DNA of 64,000 nucleotides from Flaviramulus sp. BrNp1-15 (GTDB taxonomy: Bacteria > Bacteroidota > Bacteroidia > Flavobacteriales > Flavobacteriaceae): assembly GCF_022259695.1 (NCBI RefSeq), contig NZ_CP092099.1, positions 2,340,471 through 2,404,470 on the forward strand, written 5' to 3'. Below the pieces are notes generated by a model, which saw only the letters and a list, made by a program, of their open reading frames with translations, searched no databases and was not told the DNA's origin. The translations under genes were made by a program, and so were the position numbers. Positions 35,257 to 44,944 of the stretch are shown one piece after another; the stretch's first letter is position 1; every line of letters starts with the position of its first letter.

Positions 35257-35787
35257 TTATAAGCTTTCTTGAAATTTTTCTACAGATTGCTTTAATTGAT
35301 TATCCAAATCTTCGTTTATAATTTTACCATCTTTAAAGTTCTCACCAAAAGAAGGTAAAGAGAATGTAGAAATTATATTTCCATCATGCCAAGGGAATCT
35401 AGCTTGAGCTATTTCTAATCCAGTTAATCCTCCTCTTTCTCCTGGCGAAGTTGCCATTAACAACATGGGCTTTCCAAAAAACATTTTTCCTTCAATTCTT
35501 GTTAACCAATCAAAAAGATTCTTAAAAACTGTAGCATACGTTCCGTTATGTTCAGCTAGTGATAAAATAATACCGTCTGTGTTTTTTAAGATTTCTAAAA
35601 ATTTATGAGCATCATCAGGAATTCCCTCTTCATTTTCTAAATCCATTCCATATAATGGCAAATTATAATCATTTAAATCTAAAACGTTTACGTCAACATT
35701 GTCCACTAAGGTTGAAGCATAAACTGCTAGTTGTTTATTTATCGATTGTTTGCTGTTTGAACCTGCAAAGGCTATTATATTTTTCAT
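35257..35787 (-). CDS. NADPH-dependent FMN reductase family protein
   Basis: A 176-residue flavodoxin-like protein. The N-terminal AGSNSKQSINKQL loop binds the FMN phosphate, and DGIILSLAEHNGTYATVFKNL with ATSPGERGG forms the flavin site. Members reduce FMN, quinones or azo compounds. It is the first gene of the operon with MarR and pirin and lies next to the predicted operator. Confidence 0.9.
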   Translation of the reverse strand: MKNIIAFAGSNSKQSINKQLAVYASTLVDNVDVNVLDLNDYNLPLYGMDLENEEGIPDDAHKFLEILKNTDGIILSLAEHNGTYATVFKNLFDWLTRIEGKMFFGKPMLLMATSPGERGGLTGLEIAQARFPWHDGNIISTFSLPSFGENFKDGKIINEDLDNQLKQSVEKFQESL

Positions 35788-35828
35788 AGTTTAAATTTAT
35801 TACACTACAAATATATGTAGAAAATATT

Positions 35829-35846
35829 TATATTCCAAGGAATATA
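35829..35846. promoter_or_regulatory. Predicted MarR operator
   Basis: TATATTCC-AA-GGAATATA is a perfect inverted repeat of eight-base arms with a two-base centre, typical in size for a MarR site. It lies 42 bases upstream of the first gene of the MarR operon and 87 bases from the divergent acyl-CoA carboxylase gene. Confidence 0.6.
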
Positions 35847-35932
35847 ATTCCATGTTATATAATTTATGATTTCATTAAGAAACTCAATTATAAATTTTGA
35901 AACTTTTGTACATTAGCACAAACTAATTATTA

Positions 35933-37561
35933 ATGGACATTAACTTCAATAAAAACGAAGATCATAATAAACTTTTACTATCAGAACTAAACAAACGCTT
36001 AGTAAAAGTAAAATTAGGTGGTGGAAAAAGTAGAATTGAAAAACACCACAATAAAGGTAAAATGACTGCCAGAGAACGCATTGATTATCTATTAGATTCA
36101 AAATTAAAATCTATAGAAATTGGAGCATTTGCTGGAGAAGACATGTATAAAGAACATGGTGGATGTCCTTCTGGTGGTGTAGTTGTAAAAATTGGCTATA
36201 TAAAAGGAAAACAATGTATTGTAGTTGCGAATGATGCTACTGTTAAAGCTGGTGCTTGGTTTCCTATTACTGGAAAAAAGAATTTAAGAGCTCAAGAAAT
36301 TGCTATTGAAAACAAACTACCAATAATTTATCTAGTAGATTCTGCTGGAGTGTATTTGCCTTTACAAGACGAAATTTTCCCAGACAAAGAACATTTTGGA
36401 CGTATTTTTAGGAATAATGCGGTGATGAGCAGTATGGGTATTACACAAATTGCTGCTGTAATGGGCAGTTGTGTAGCTGGTGGGGCTTATTTGCCTATTA
36501 TGAGTGATGAGGCTTTAATTGTTGACAAAACCGGTAGCATTTTTCTTGCTGGTAGTTATTTAGTAAAAGCAGCTATTGGAGAAACTATAGATAATGAAAC
36601 TCTGGGAGGTGCTACTACACATTGTGAAATATCTGGAGTTACTGATTATAAAGCAAAAGATGATGCTGATGCCTTAGATACCATTAAAAACATTATAGAT
36701 AAAATTGGTGATTATGACAAAGCTGGATTTAACAGAACAGATGCTCAAAAACCAAAAGAAAAACCCGAAGATATTTATGGAATTCTGCCAAAATCCAGAG
36801 CAGATCAATACGATATGTATGAGATTATTAAACGCTTAGTTGATAATTCTGAATTTGATGAATATAAAGCTGGTTATGGTAAAACTATTATAACATGCTA
36901 CGCCAGAATTGATGGTTGGGCAGTTGGTATTGTAGCAAATCAACGTAAACTAGTGAAAACTAAAAAAGGCGAAATGCAGTTTGGTGGTGTTATTTATAAC
37001 GATAGCGCAGATAAAGCCACACGATTTATTGCTAATTGTAACCAAAAGAAAATCCCATTAGTATTTTTACAAGACGTTACAGGGTTTATGGTAGGCAGTA
37101 AAAGCGAACATTCTGGAATTATAAAAGATGGTGCTAAAATGGTAAATGCCGTTAGCAATTCAGTGGTTCCTAAATTTACTGTTGTAATAGGAAACAGTTA
37201 TGGTGCAGGTAATTATGCCATGTGTGGAAAAGCCTATGACCCAAGGTTAATTGTTGCGTGGCCAAGTGCAGAACTAGCTGTTATGAGCGGAAACAGTGCA
37301 GCTAAAGTATTATTGCAAATTGAAAAGGCTTCTCTTGAAAAACAAGGCGAAAAATTCACAAAAGAAAAAGAGGAAGAACTTTATAATAAAATTAAAGATA
37401 GATACGATAATCAAGTATCTCCGTATTACGCAGCTGCACGACTATGGACAGATGCCATTATTAATCCTTTAGATACCAGAACTTGGATTAGCATGGGAAT
37501 TGAAGCAGCTAACCACTCGCCTATTGAAAAGAAATTTAATTTGGGCGTTTTACAAGTGTAA
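35933..37561 (+). CDS. Acyl-CoA carboxylase beta subunit (methylcrotonyl/propionyl type)
   Basis: A 542-residue carboxyltransferase subunit. It moves CO2 from biotin to an acyl-CoA. N-terminal KMTARERIDYLLD, the glycine-rich GSCVAGGAYLPIMSDE oxyanion region and C-terminal GNSYGAGNYAMCGKAYDP are family features. The IFPDKEHFGRIF stretch favours methylcrotonyl-CoA carboxylase, part of leucine breakdown, over propionyl-CoA. The biotin-carrying alpha subunit is not in the window. It is followed one base later by a membrane protein gene. Confidence 0.9.
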   Translation: MDINFNKNEDHNKLLLSELNKRLVKVKLGGGKSRIEKHHNKGKMTARERIDYLLDSKLKSIEIGAFAGEDMYKEHGGCPSGGVVVKIGYIKGKQCIVVANDATVKAGAWFPITGKKNLRAQEIAIENKLPIIYLVDSAGVYLPLQDEIFPDKEHFGRIFRNNAVMSSMGITQIAAVMGSCVAGGAYLPIMSDEALIVDKTGSIFLAGSYLVKAAIGETIDNETLGGATTHCEISGVTDYKAKDDADALDTIKNIIDKIGDYDKAGFNRTDAQKPKEKPEDIYGILPKSRADQYDMYEIIKRLVDNSEFDEYKAGYGKTIITCYARIDGWAVGIVANQRKLVKTKKGEMQFGGVIYNDSADKATRFIANCNQKKIPLVFLQDVTGFMVGSKSEHSGIIKDGAKMVNAVSNSVVPKFTVVIGNSYGAGNYAMCGKAYDPRLIVAWPSAELAVMSGNSAAKVLLQIEKASLEKQGEKFTKEKEEELYNKIKDRYDNQVSPYYAAARLWTDAIINPLDTRTWISMGIEAANHSPIEKKFNLGVLQV

Positions 37562-37562
37562 A

Positions 37563-39551
37563 ATGAAAAGAAAGCAACTTCTTATAACAGGTATAGTTAT
37601 ACTTATTGGTTTTTTAATTTATCTAACCTATATCTTTTTAATAGATAACAACGATAACATAAAATCCATTTATCTAATTCCAGAAGATGCTGTTTACATT
37701 ATTGAATCTCAAAAGCCTTTAGATGATTGGAATGCTATTAGCGAAAGTGATATTTGGAGCCATTTAAACACCAACTCCTATTTTAACGAACTTTCGGTTA
37801 ATCTCAACACTCTTGATACTATTTTTAAAAAGGAAAAGAAGTTGTTAGATTATATTGGTAATCGAGAAATTCTTATATCTGCTCATATTTACGCGCCAAA
37901 AAAGTACAGTTTTTTCTATGCTATAGATTTGCAAAAAATAGCTAAACTCAATGTTGTTAAATCTCATTTAAACACGTTTATCAACAGCAATTTTAAAGTA
38001 AGTAAGCGCATTTATCATCAGCATGAAATAATCGAAATTTATAGTAAAAAAACACGAGAAACCCTACATATAAGTTTTATTAAAAATCAAATGATTTTGT
38101 CTTATGTGCATAGTCTTATTGAAGCTGCCATAGATCAATACAAAACACCAAAAATTGGTAGGGATTTAAATTTTATTGAAGTTAACAAAGCCGTTAGCTA
38201 TGGTAATATGTTTAGATTGTTCTTTAACTTTAAACACTTAAAAGAATTTTCGAATGTATTTTCAAATGAAAATTCTGAGTACATTACCCTTTTTAACAAT
38301 AGCTTAAACTGGAGTGGTTTTAGCTTCGATCTTGACGAAAACAACATAACCGCTAATGGTATTGCTAATATTAATATAGATGCCTCAATATACTTAAAAG
38401 CATTGCAAAAATCTGGAAGTTCAAAACGCACTATTTATAACATCGCCCCAAAGCAAACTGCACTTTATACAAGTTTTACATTTAGTGATTTTTCAGATTT
38501 TTATTCAAATTTTGAAACTATCCAAAAAGAAAACACGGAACAATTTAGAGCATATCTCGATGGCACGGAACAGGTTGAAAACCTTTTAAACATCAAACTA
38601 AAAGACCACTTTTTTAGCTGGATTGATAACGAAATAGCTCTATTGCAAATGCATTCTACCGTTAGTCAATCTAACAAAGATATTGCTTTGATACTAAAGA
38701 CTAATGATATTGATGATGCCAAAGAGAATTTAGATTTTATATTAAATCAAATCAAAAAAAGAAGTCCCGTAAAATTTAAAGCGGTGAATTATATGGGTCA
38801 TGACATCAATTACATGTCTATTAAAGGTTTTTTTAAAATTATACTTGGTAATTTATTTAAGAACATTGAAAAGCCATATTTTACCATTATTGAAGATTAT
38901 GTGGTATTTAGTAATAGCCCTAACACATTAAAAACCATAATAAAAAATTATAAGGAAAAAGAAACTCTGGCTTTTTCTGAAGATTTTGAAGATTTTAACG
39001 ACCGTTTTGATACCAGAACCACTATGTTTGTTTATGCCAACATGCCTTATCTCTATAACAATCTGTATTATTTTTCGAATAATGACACCAAAGTTAGTTT
39101 GAAAAAGAATAAGGATTATTTTATTTGTTTTCCTCAAGTTGGACTACAATTATCGCCAAATAAAGATGTTTTTAAAATGAGACTAGCTATTGATTATGAA
39201 GATATTGATCTTGTTAAATCAAAATATAAATTAAACTCAGTTTCATCAACAAAAAACAATTCTATCACCACAGAAAAGGAAATTAACAACACTATGAACC
39301 CTGATGTTGTTTTTACTATCCCTGAGATTTATCCAACAGACTTAACCGCCAAAAGTTTTACAAAAAAAAATAGTGATGGCACAACCAAATTTTCAGTAGA
39401 ATTAAAAGATGGAAAGCCTCATGGAAAGTATAAAAGCTATTACAAAAATGGCAGTTTAAAACTCTCAGGAAAGTTTAAAAAAGGTGAGCAAAATGGCATA
39501 TGGCGTGCTTATAATTTTAAGGAAGAGTCTGTTTTAAAGAAACGTTTTTAA
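37563..39551 (+). CDS. Membrane-anchored protein with C-terminal MORN-like repeats, function unknown
   Basis: 662 residues from the ATG at 37563, chosen because it directly precedes a signal anchor (MKRKQLLITGIVILIGF) and follows the carboxylase stop by one base; an upstream ORF start at 37500 would overlap the carboxylase gene. After the anchor at about 6-26 there is a large periplasmic region. The last 65 residues hold two YwqK/MORN-like units (GKPHGKYKSYYKNGSLKL, SGKFKKGEQNGIWRAY). I do not recognise the main domain. Confidence 0.75.
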   Translation: MKRKQLLITGIVILIGFLIYLTYIFLIDNNDNIKSIYLIPEDAVYIIESQKPLDDWNAISESDIWSHLNTNSYFNELSVNLNTLDTIFKKEKKLLDYIGNREILISAHIYAPKKYSFFYAIDLQKIAKLNVVKSHLNTFINSNFKVSKRIYHQHEIIEIYSKKTRETLHISFIKNQMILSYVHSLIEAAIDQYKTPKIGRDLNFIEVNKAVSYGNMFRLFFNFKHLKEFSNVFSNENSEYITLFNNSLNWSGFSFDLDENNITANGIANINIDASIYLKALQKSGSSKRTIYNIAPKQTALYTSFTFSDFSDFYSNFETIQKENTEQFRAYLDGTEQVENLLNIKLKDHFFSWIDNEIALLQMHSTVSQSNKDIALILKTNDIDDAKENLDFILNQIKKRSPVKFKAVNYMGHDINYMSIKGFFKIILGNLFKNIEKPYFTIIEDYVVFSNSPNTLKTIIKNYKEKETLAFSEDFEDFNDRFDTRTTMFVYANMPYLYNNLYYFSNNDTKVSLKKNKDYFICFPQVGLQLSPNKDVFKMRLAIDYEDIDLVKSKYKLNSVSSTKNNSITTEKEINNTMNPDVVFTIPEIYPTDLTAKSFTKKNSDGTTKFSVELKDGKPHGKYKSYYKNGSLKLSGKFKKGEQNGIWRAYNFKEESVLKKRF

Positions 39552-39566
39552 ATATTTGTTTCAAAT

Positions 39567-39597
39567 AAAAAAGCGACTTAAAAGTCGCTTTTTTATT
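39567..39597. terminator. Bidirectional terminator after the MORN-like gene
   Basis: AAAAGCGACTT pairs with AAGTCGCTTTT across a two-base centre, with A- and T-runs on each side, so it can act for both the plus-strand gene and the minus-strand plug-VWA gene at 39602. Confidence 0.85.
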
Positions 39598-39601
39598 TTA
39601 T

Positions 39602-41908
39602 TTACAGATTTTGATATGTAGAAACTAACCGAATAAATTCTGCTCTATAACCATCTTTATCTTCACCTCTACCAGATTCAGCCATATTAATAACATCTCC
39701 AATTTTTGATTTATTATGATATTTTGATTGACGTAATTGCATACCAAATAAGGCCACCGATGAGGCAAATTTTAAATCTTTAGAAGCTTCTTGAACTCCG
39801 TCTTTTTGAACATGAAGCATTTCAACACTTTTATCGCCATCCGGTTTTTTATACCTGAATTTTACTGTAAACAACTCATTTGTATATGATCTGGATATTT
39901 GTGACTGGGTATATTTTAAATCTGCAACATCTTTTAGATATTCACTTTTTACTCCAACTGGAATTACTTCGTATAAAGCAGTAACAGTGTGTCCACTTCC
40001 TAATTCACCGGCATCTTTAGTGTCATCAACAAAATCTTCATCAGTAAGCATTCTGTTTTCATAACCAATTAATCTATAAGCTTGCACTTTACTAGGATTA
40101 AATTCTATTTGAATTTTCACATCTTTAGCTATTGTAAATAGCGTGCCTCCAAATTCTTTTCCGAATACTTTTTGTGCTTCTTGCATATTATCAATATAAG
40201 CATGATTTCCATTTCCTTTATCTGCTAAGATTTCTAATTTTGAATCTTTATAATTACCGTAACCAAATCCTAAAACTGATAAAAATACTCCTGATTCACG
40301 TTTTTCCTCTATTAACTTTTGCATATCCTTATCACTTGATGCACCAACATTAAAATCGCCATCTGTTGCCAGAATAACTCTATTATTACCATTATTATTA
40401 AAATGTTTTTCTGCTAATTTGTAAGCCAGCTGAATGCCTTGTCCTCCAGCTGTAGAACCGCCAGCATTTAAATTATCTAAAGCTGATAATATTTTTTCTT
40501 TTTTCTTTCCTGATGTTGGCTCTAAAACTACTCCTGCTGCACCTGCATAAACTACTATGGAAACTTTATCTTGTTCTCTTAGTTGATTAACTAAAAGTTT
40601 GAAAGCCGATTTTAACAATGGTAATTTGTTTTGTGAACTCATGGAACCGGAAACGTCTATTAAAAAGGTAAGGTTTGATGGAGGTAATTCTTTATTATTA
40701 TAAGTTTTACCTTGTAGTCCAATTTTAACAATTTTAGTATCCTTATTCCAAGGTGTTTTTGCAACTTCTGTGCTTATCGAAAATGGATGCTCACCTGTTG
40801 GTTGTGGATAATTATAATCAAAATAATTAACCATTTCTTCAATTTTAACGGCATCAGATTCAATATATTCCCCATTATTTATCATTCTTCTTACATTACT
40901 GTATGATGCTTTATCTACATCTATAGAAAATGTTGACAGTGGTGACAATGTGGTTCTTTCAAAATTATTCTCGTCAATAACCGCATAACTTTCGTTATTG
41001 AGAATTCTAAAATTTCCTTGATTAGTAGTAATAACAATACATCCATTTTTTGCGATTTTGCCGAATTTCTTTTTAGCTTCAGTTCCTTTATATTCTGTTT
41101 TACTATCAATATCAGTTTCTGAAATACTTTCAATTATGTAATTATGTTCTTTTTTAATTGGTACTCCATCAACAATGTATAACGGGTTTTCTATGGTTTG
41201 AAGAGTATTTTTTGTTGAAATAATAATAACACCATGACTTGCACGACTTCCATAAAGTGAGGTTGCACTTGCATCTTTTAATACATCAATATTTTTTATA
41301 TTGTTTGGATTGATACTTCCTAAATTGTCATAATTTGATACAATACCATCTACAACCACTAAAGGTTTTTTGTTTTGCGAAATTGAAGACAACCCTCTAA
41401 TTAAAATTCGAGAATTTGTTCCTGCATTACCAGAGTTATTATTTATTTGAACACCAGCAGCTTTTCCCGAAAGTGCTTGAACAGGTGTAGATTGAATTTG
41501 ACCCGCCAACTTATTATGATAAGCTTTTCGCTTTTGGCGTTTTATTTGAGATACAGAAGCTGTATAAGATTTCCTTGTTGTAGTTCCATAAGCAACTACA
41601 ACCACTTCGTCTAACTTAGAGACATCTTCTTTTAAAGTAACTGTTATTACATTAGATTTTCCAACAATAATTTCTTTTGTTATATAACCTATATAAGCAA
41701 AAACCAATGTATCAGTAGTTTTTGCTTTTATTTGATATTTTCCATCAAAATCGGTATTTGTACCATTGTTAGAATTTTTAACCAAGACCGTTGCTCCGGG
41801 TAAAGGATAATTTGAATTATCAAATACTTTTCCGTAAATCGTCTTTTCTTGAGCTTGAATTTGTATTGTAATAAATAATACTAGGCAAAAATTTATAAGC
41901 GTTTTCAT
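39602..41908 (-). CDS. Plug-domain/VWA fusion protein (YfbK-type) with CarboxypepD_reg-like domain
   Basis: A 768-residue secreted protein. 1-20 signal peptide, 22-95 carboxypeptidase-regulatory-like domain, 130-232 a SusC-type TonB plug (LIRGLSSISQNKKPLVVVDG, IDVLKDASATSLYGSRA), 240-297 a second plug-like unit (YIVDGVPIKKE, KIAKNGCIVITT), 320-370 the VWA N-terminal segment, 415-590 a VWA domain with MIDAS DVSGSMS (418-424), and a YfbK-type C-terminal domain. There is no beta-barrel, so it is not a transporter. The plug units may bind other proteins or be inherited from a receptor. Confidence 0.87.
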   Translation of the reverse strand: MKTLINFCLVLFITIQIQAQEKTIYGKVFDNSNYPLPGATVLVKNSNNGTNTDFDGKYQIKAKTTDTLVFAYIGYITKEIIVGKSNVITVTLKEDVSKLDEVVVVAYGTTTRKSYTASVSQIKRQKRKAYHNKLAGQIQSTPVQALSGKAAGVQINNNSGNAGTNSRILIRGLSSISQNKKPLVVVDGIVSNYDNLGSINPNNIKNIDVLKDASATSLYGSRASHGVIIISTKNTLQTIENPLYIVDGVPIKKEHNYIIESISETDIDSKTEYKGTEAKKKFGKIAKNGCIVITTNQGNFRILNNESYAVIDENNFERTTLSPLSTFSIDVDKASYSNVRRMINNGEYIESDAVKIEEMVNYFDYNYPQPTGEHPFSISTEVAKTPWNKDTKIVKIGLQGKTYNNKELPPSNLTFLIDVSGSMSSQNKLPLLKSAFKLLVNQLREQDKVSIVVYAGAAGVVLEPTSGKKKEKILSALDNLNAGGSTAGGQGIQLAYKLAEKHFNNNGNNRVILATDGDFNVGASSDKDMQKLIEEKRESGVFLSVLGFGYGNYKDSKLEILADKGNGNHAYIDNMQEAQKVFGKEFGGTLFTIAKDVKIQIEFNPSKVQAYRLIGYENRMLTDEDFVDDTKDAGELGSGHTVTALYEVIPVGVKSEYLKDVADLKYTQSQISRSYTNELFTVKFRYKKPDGDKSVEMLHVQKDGVQEASKDLKFASSVALFGMQLRQSKYHNKSKIGDVINMAESGRGEDKDGYRAEFIRLVSTYQNL

Positions 41909-42003
41909 AATAGTTGATTTTTAAGTTTAGCATAAAACTAAGCTCTAATACTAGGTTGTAAAACCAACAATGAGTGAAGCCCCTGTTTGAATGAGTAAAG
42001 CAT

Positions 42004-42037
42004 AAAAAAAGACCAAACTTTCGTTTGGTCTTTTTAT
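42004..42037. terminator. sppA terminator
   Basis: GACCAAAC (42011-42018) pairs with GTTTGGTC (42023-42030) around TTTC, with A- and T-runs at both sides. It lies just past the minus-strand sppA stop at 42054. Confidence 0.85.
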
Positions 42038-42053
42038 AATTATGTTTTTGTTT

Positions 42054-43817
42054 TTATTTAATATCTGTACTGTAAGGAAATAATAATTGAATTCCTTTTT
42101 TCTGAGACAAGGCTTTTATTTCTTTATACATCTGGTAATTTTCTTCGCCTAACTCTTCTTTTAGAATAGTTTCTTTAGTTTTAGCTAAGCCAAAATCTTC
42201 TAACATTTTATCAAGATCTTTTTCAAATACAGGAAACTCTTTTATTTGATAATCAGTAATATTAGCAGCTTCTATTGCTCGTTGTATGGCTAAATCCAAT
42301 CCGCCTAACTCATCAACTAATCCGTTTTTTAAAGCATCGGCGCCTGTCCAAACACGTCCTTGAGCAATCGCCTTAACATCATCTTGCTGCATATTTCTAC
42401 CAACAGCTACTCTACTGGTAAATAATTCATATATATCTATAATACCTTCTTTTAAAAAGGCACGCTGTTCATCATTTAATGGTTCAAAAAAACTATATGA
42501 AACTGCATTTTTATTAGTAACAACTTGTTCTGCATTAATACCCATGTTATTTGCTAATTGATTACCATTTGGTAATACCCCAAAAACACCTATACTTCCT
42601 GTTATAGTTGTTGGTTCTGCAATAATTTTATCAGCATTACAAGCGATATAATAACCCCCGGAAGCTGCTAAATCTCCCATAGATACAATTACAGGTTTTA
42701 CTTTTTTAGTAAGTTCTATTTCTCTCCATATAAGCTCGCTAGCTAACGCGCTTCCTCCCGGTGAGTTTACACGTAATACTACCGCCTTTACTTTATCATC
42801 TTCTCTAGCGTCTTTTAAAGATTTATTCATACTGCCCTGACCAACAGTGTTTTCATCACCTTCTCCATAAATGATATCACCCTGCGCATAAATAACAGCT
42901 ATCTTATTCTTTACTGAATAATTTTTTAGTTTAGGCGCAGCGTATTTTGCGTAATCTTTTATAGTAACTATCTTTAAATCATCTTTACTTTCAACATTAA
43001 TAGCCTGTTTTATTCCGTTAACATATTCATCGTAATAGCCTACTTTATCTATAAGTTGCGATGATTTTGCTAAAATTGGAGTTCTTGCCAATAAACTATC
43101 TGCAATGGTATTTAATCTATCTACAGGAATGTTTCTACTTTTAGAAATGTCTTGTTTTATTTCATCCCAAAGTGAATTTAAATACACTGAAATTTGCTCT
43201 CTGTTTTCATGACTCATATTATTCTCTAAAAACGGCTCTACGGCACTTTTATATTTTCCGAAGCGAACCACTTCCATTTTAAGCCCTGTTTTTTCTTGGA
43301 AATCTTTAAAATACAATTGCTCTGAATACAACCCTTTAAACTCCATAATCCCAACCGGACTTATATAAATAGTATCAGCTACAGAACTTAAGTAATAATC
43401 TTTTTGTGTATAAAGATCGGAGTATGCTACAACAAATTTACCAGATTCTTTAAACTTTAATAAAGCGCCTCTTAAGGCTTTAGTTTGAGAAATTCCAGCG
43501 TTTATGAAATGATTATTTATAGATATGCCTTTTATTTTATCATCGGTAGCTGCATAATTTATAGCATCAATAATATTAAAAAGTCCATTTTTCTTGTTTT
43601 CATTTAAAAATGGGTAATCTGAAAACACTGTTTTTCCTGCATAATCTTTTATAGGAAAATCTAATTTTAATTCTAAAACAGAATTGGTCTTAACTTGAAC
43701 AACATCATCAGAATTTCCTCCAAATAATGCTCCCAATAAAATTAAGCCAAAAAAACAGATAATTAGAAATACAAAAATTCCTGTAACTGTTGATAAAACA
43801 CGTTTAATAAAGTTCAT
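42054..43817 (-). CDS. sppA: Signal peptide peptidase SppA, 67-kDa type
   Basis: A 587-residue membrane-bound serine peptidase that degrades left-over signal peptides. An N-terminal anchor lies at about 8-35. Two repeated domains follow; the first carries the general-base Lys in FGKYKSAVEPF and the second the nucleophilic Ser in DLAASGGYYIA with the ITGSIGVFG stretch. Length and two-domain build are those of the long SppA form. A TAACTTTG promoter box lies at 43852-43859. It has its own terminator, so it is separate from menE. Confidence 0.94.
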   Translation of the reverse strand: MNFIKRVLSTVTGIFVFLIICFFGLILLGALFGGNSDDVVQVKTNSVLELKLDFPIKDYAGKTVFSDYPFLNENKKNGLFNIIDAINYAATDDKIKGISINNHFINAGISQTKALRGALLKFKESGKFVVAYSDLYTQKDYYLSSVADTIYISPVGIMEFKGLYSEQLYFKDFQEKTGLKMEVVRFGKYKSAVEPFLENNMSHENREQISVYLNSLWDEIKQDISKSRNIPVDRLNTIADSLLARTPILAKSSQLIDKVGYYDEYVNGIKQAINVESKDDLKIVTIKDYAKYAAPKLKNYSVKNKIAVIYAQGDIIYGEGDENTVGQGSMNKSLKDAREDDKVKAVVLRVNSPGGSALASELIWREIELTKKVKPVIVSMGDLAASGGYYIACNADKIIAEPTTITGSIGVFGVLPNGNQLANNMGINAEQVVTNKNAVSYSFFEPLNDEQRAFLKEGIIDIYELFTSRVAVGRNMQQDDVKAIAQGRVWTGADALKNGLVDELGGLDLAIQRAIEAANITDYQIKEFPVFEKDLDKMLEDFGLAKTKETILKEELGEENYQMYKEIKALSQKKGIQLLFPYSTDIK

Positions 43818-43851
43818 AAAAACTATTTTCTATTAGTAATAAAAAAGCATG

Positions 43852-43859
43852 CAAAGTTA
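43852..43859 (-). promoter_or_regulatory. Probable -7 box for sppA
   Basis: On the minus strand it reads TAACTTTG, matching TAnnTTTG, and lies 34 bases upstream of the ATG at 43817. No upstream TTG box is certain. Confidence 0.45.
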
Positions 43860-43869
43860 CAATTCGTTT

Positions 43870-44940
43870 TTACAAATTTAATACCTGCATTGTTTTTTTT
43901 CGGTGAATTTTTCCAGAAGAGGTTTCTACAAACTTTGCTATTTTAAAAACTTCTTTTGGTTTTTCGTATTTATCTAAAACTTCAAAAACCGAAGTATCGA
44001 AATCTTCTTTTTTAGTCTCAACAACCAATATTAATTTCTCACCCAAAGTATCATCTGGTGTAGATGCTACAAAAAATTGCTCAGCAATTTTACTTTGAAG
44101 CTTCCTTTCTATTTGCTCTGGATATAATTTAATCCCTCCAGAATTGATTACATTATCATAACGCCCTAGCCACTCAAAAGTAGTATCAGAATGAATTTTA
44201 GCTATATCGTTAGTAACTATTTTTTCATCCGAAAGATGTGGCGCATCAATAACTAAACAACCTCTATCATCTAGAGAAACTGTAATTTTTGGAAGCGTTT
44301 TAAAGTACTTATCTGCCTCAGAACCATTAAAATTATTTAATTTTTTAACGGCTACATGAGATACTGTTTCAGTCATTCCATAAGTTTCGTAAACATGTGG
44401 CTTTTTATCTTGAATAGATTCTACAATAGGTTTCGACACCATACCACCTCCAACAATTACTGTTTTTATGCTCTTTAAATATTTTGCAAAGTTTTTAAGT
44501 TGCATAGGTGTAAAGGCACAAAAAGCATAATCTTTCTCATAGTCTATTAAAGGTAGTGCTTTAGGTTCTACCATATCTAATTCTAAACCTAAAATGATGG
44601 CTCTTACAATCATCATTTTACCCGCAATAAAGTTTGAAGGCAAACAATGCAATACTTTATCTCCTGGTTTTAAATTAAAAAAATCTCCTGTAGCTAAAGC
44701 AGAATTTACCATAACTTCTTTTTTAATTTTAAGCTTTTTGGGCTTTCCTGTAGATCCTGAGGTTTTTACTTTTATGTAATCCTTATTATCTAACCAATCA
44801 AGTAAAAAATTACCTAGCTCTTGTTGATAAGGCAAACCCTCTTTAACATAACTGTAAGCAACTTCCATTAAATCATCATACTTATAACTTAAACCGTCTA
44901 GTTTAAATTTTACATGTACATTGGTGTAGTTTGGAGTCAT
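43870..44940 (-). CDS. menE: o-Succinylbenzoate-CoA ligase-type AMP-binding protein
   Basis: A 356-residue adenylate-forming enzyme, shorter than typical MenE (about 450), as is usual in Bacteroidota. The P-loop is KTSGSTGKPKKLKIKK near 60-75, the A5 motif is YGMTETVSHVA, and WLGRYDNVINSGGIKLYPE with SSGKIHRKK near the end complete the set. In menaquinone synthesis it makes o-succinylbenzoyl-CoA. Presence of menC nearby and menA/menB in the same region supports the role. It follows the CPBP protease gene by four bases. Confidence 0.85.
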   Translation of the reverse strand: MTPNYTNVHVKFKLDGLSYKYDDLMEVAYSYVKEGLPYQQELGNFLLDWLDNKDYIKVKTSGSTGKPKKLKIKKEVMVNSALATGDFFNLKPGDKVLHCLPSNFIAGKMMIVRAIILGLELDMVEPKALPLIDYEKDYAFCAFTPMQLKNFAKYLKSIKTVIVGGGMVSKPIVESIQDKKPHVYETYGMTETVSHVAVKKLNNFNGSEADKYFKTLPKITVSLDDRGCLVIDAPHLSDEKIVTNDIAKIHSDTTFEWLGRYDNVINSGGIKLYPEQIERKLQSKIAEQFFVASTPDDTLGEKLILVVETKKEDFDTSVFEVLDKYEKPKEVFKIAKFVETSSGKIHRKKTMQVLNL

Positions 44941-44944
44941 AATC

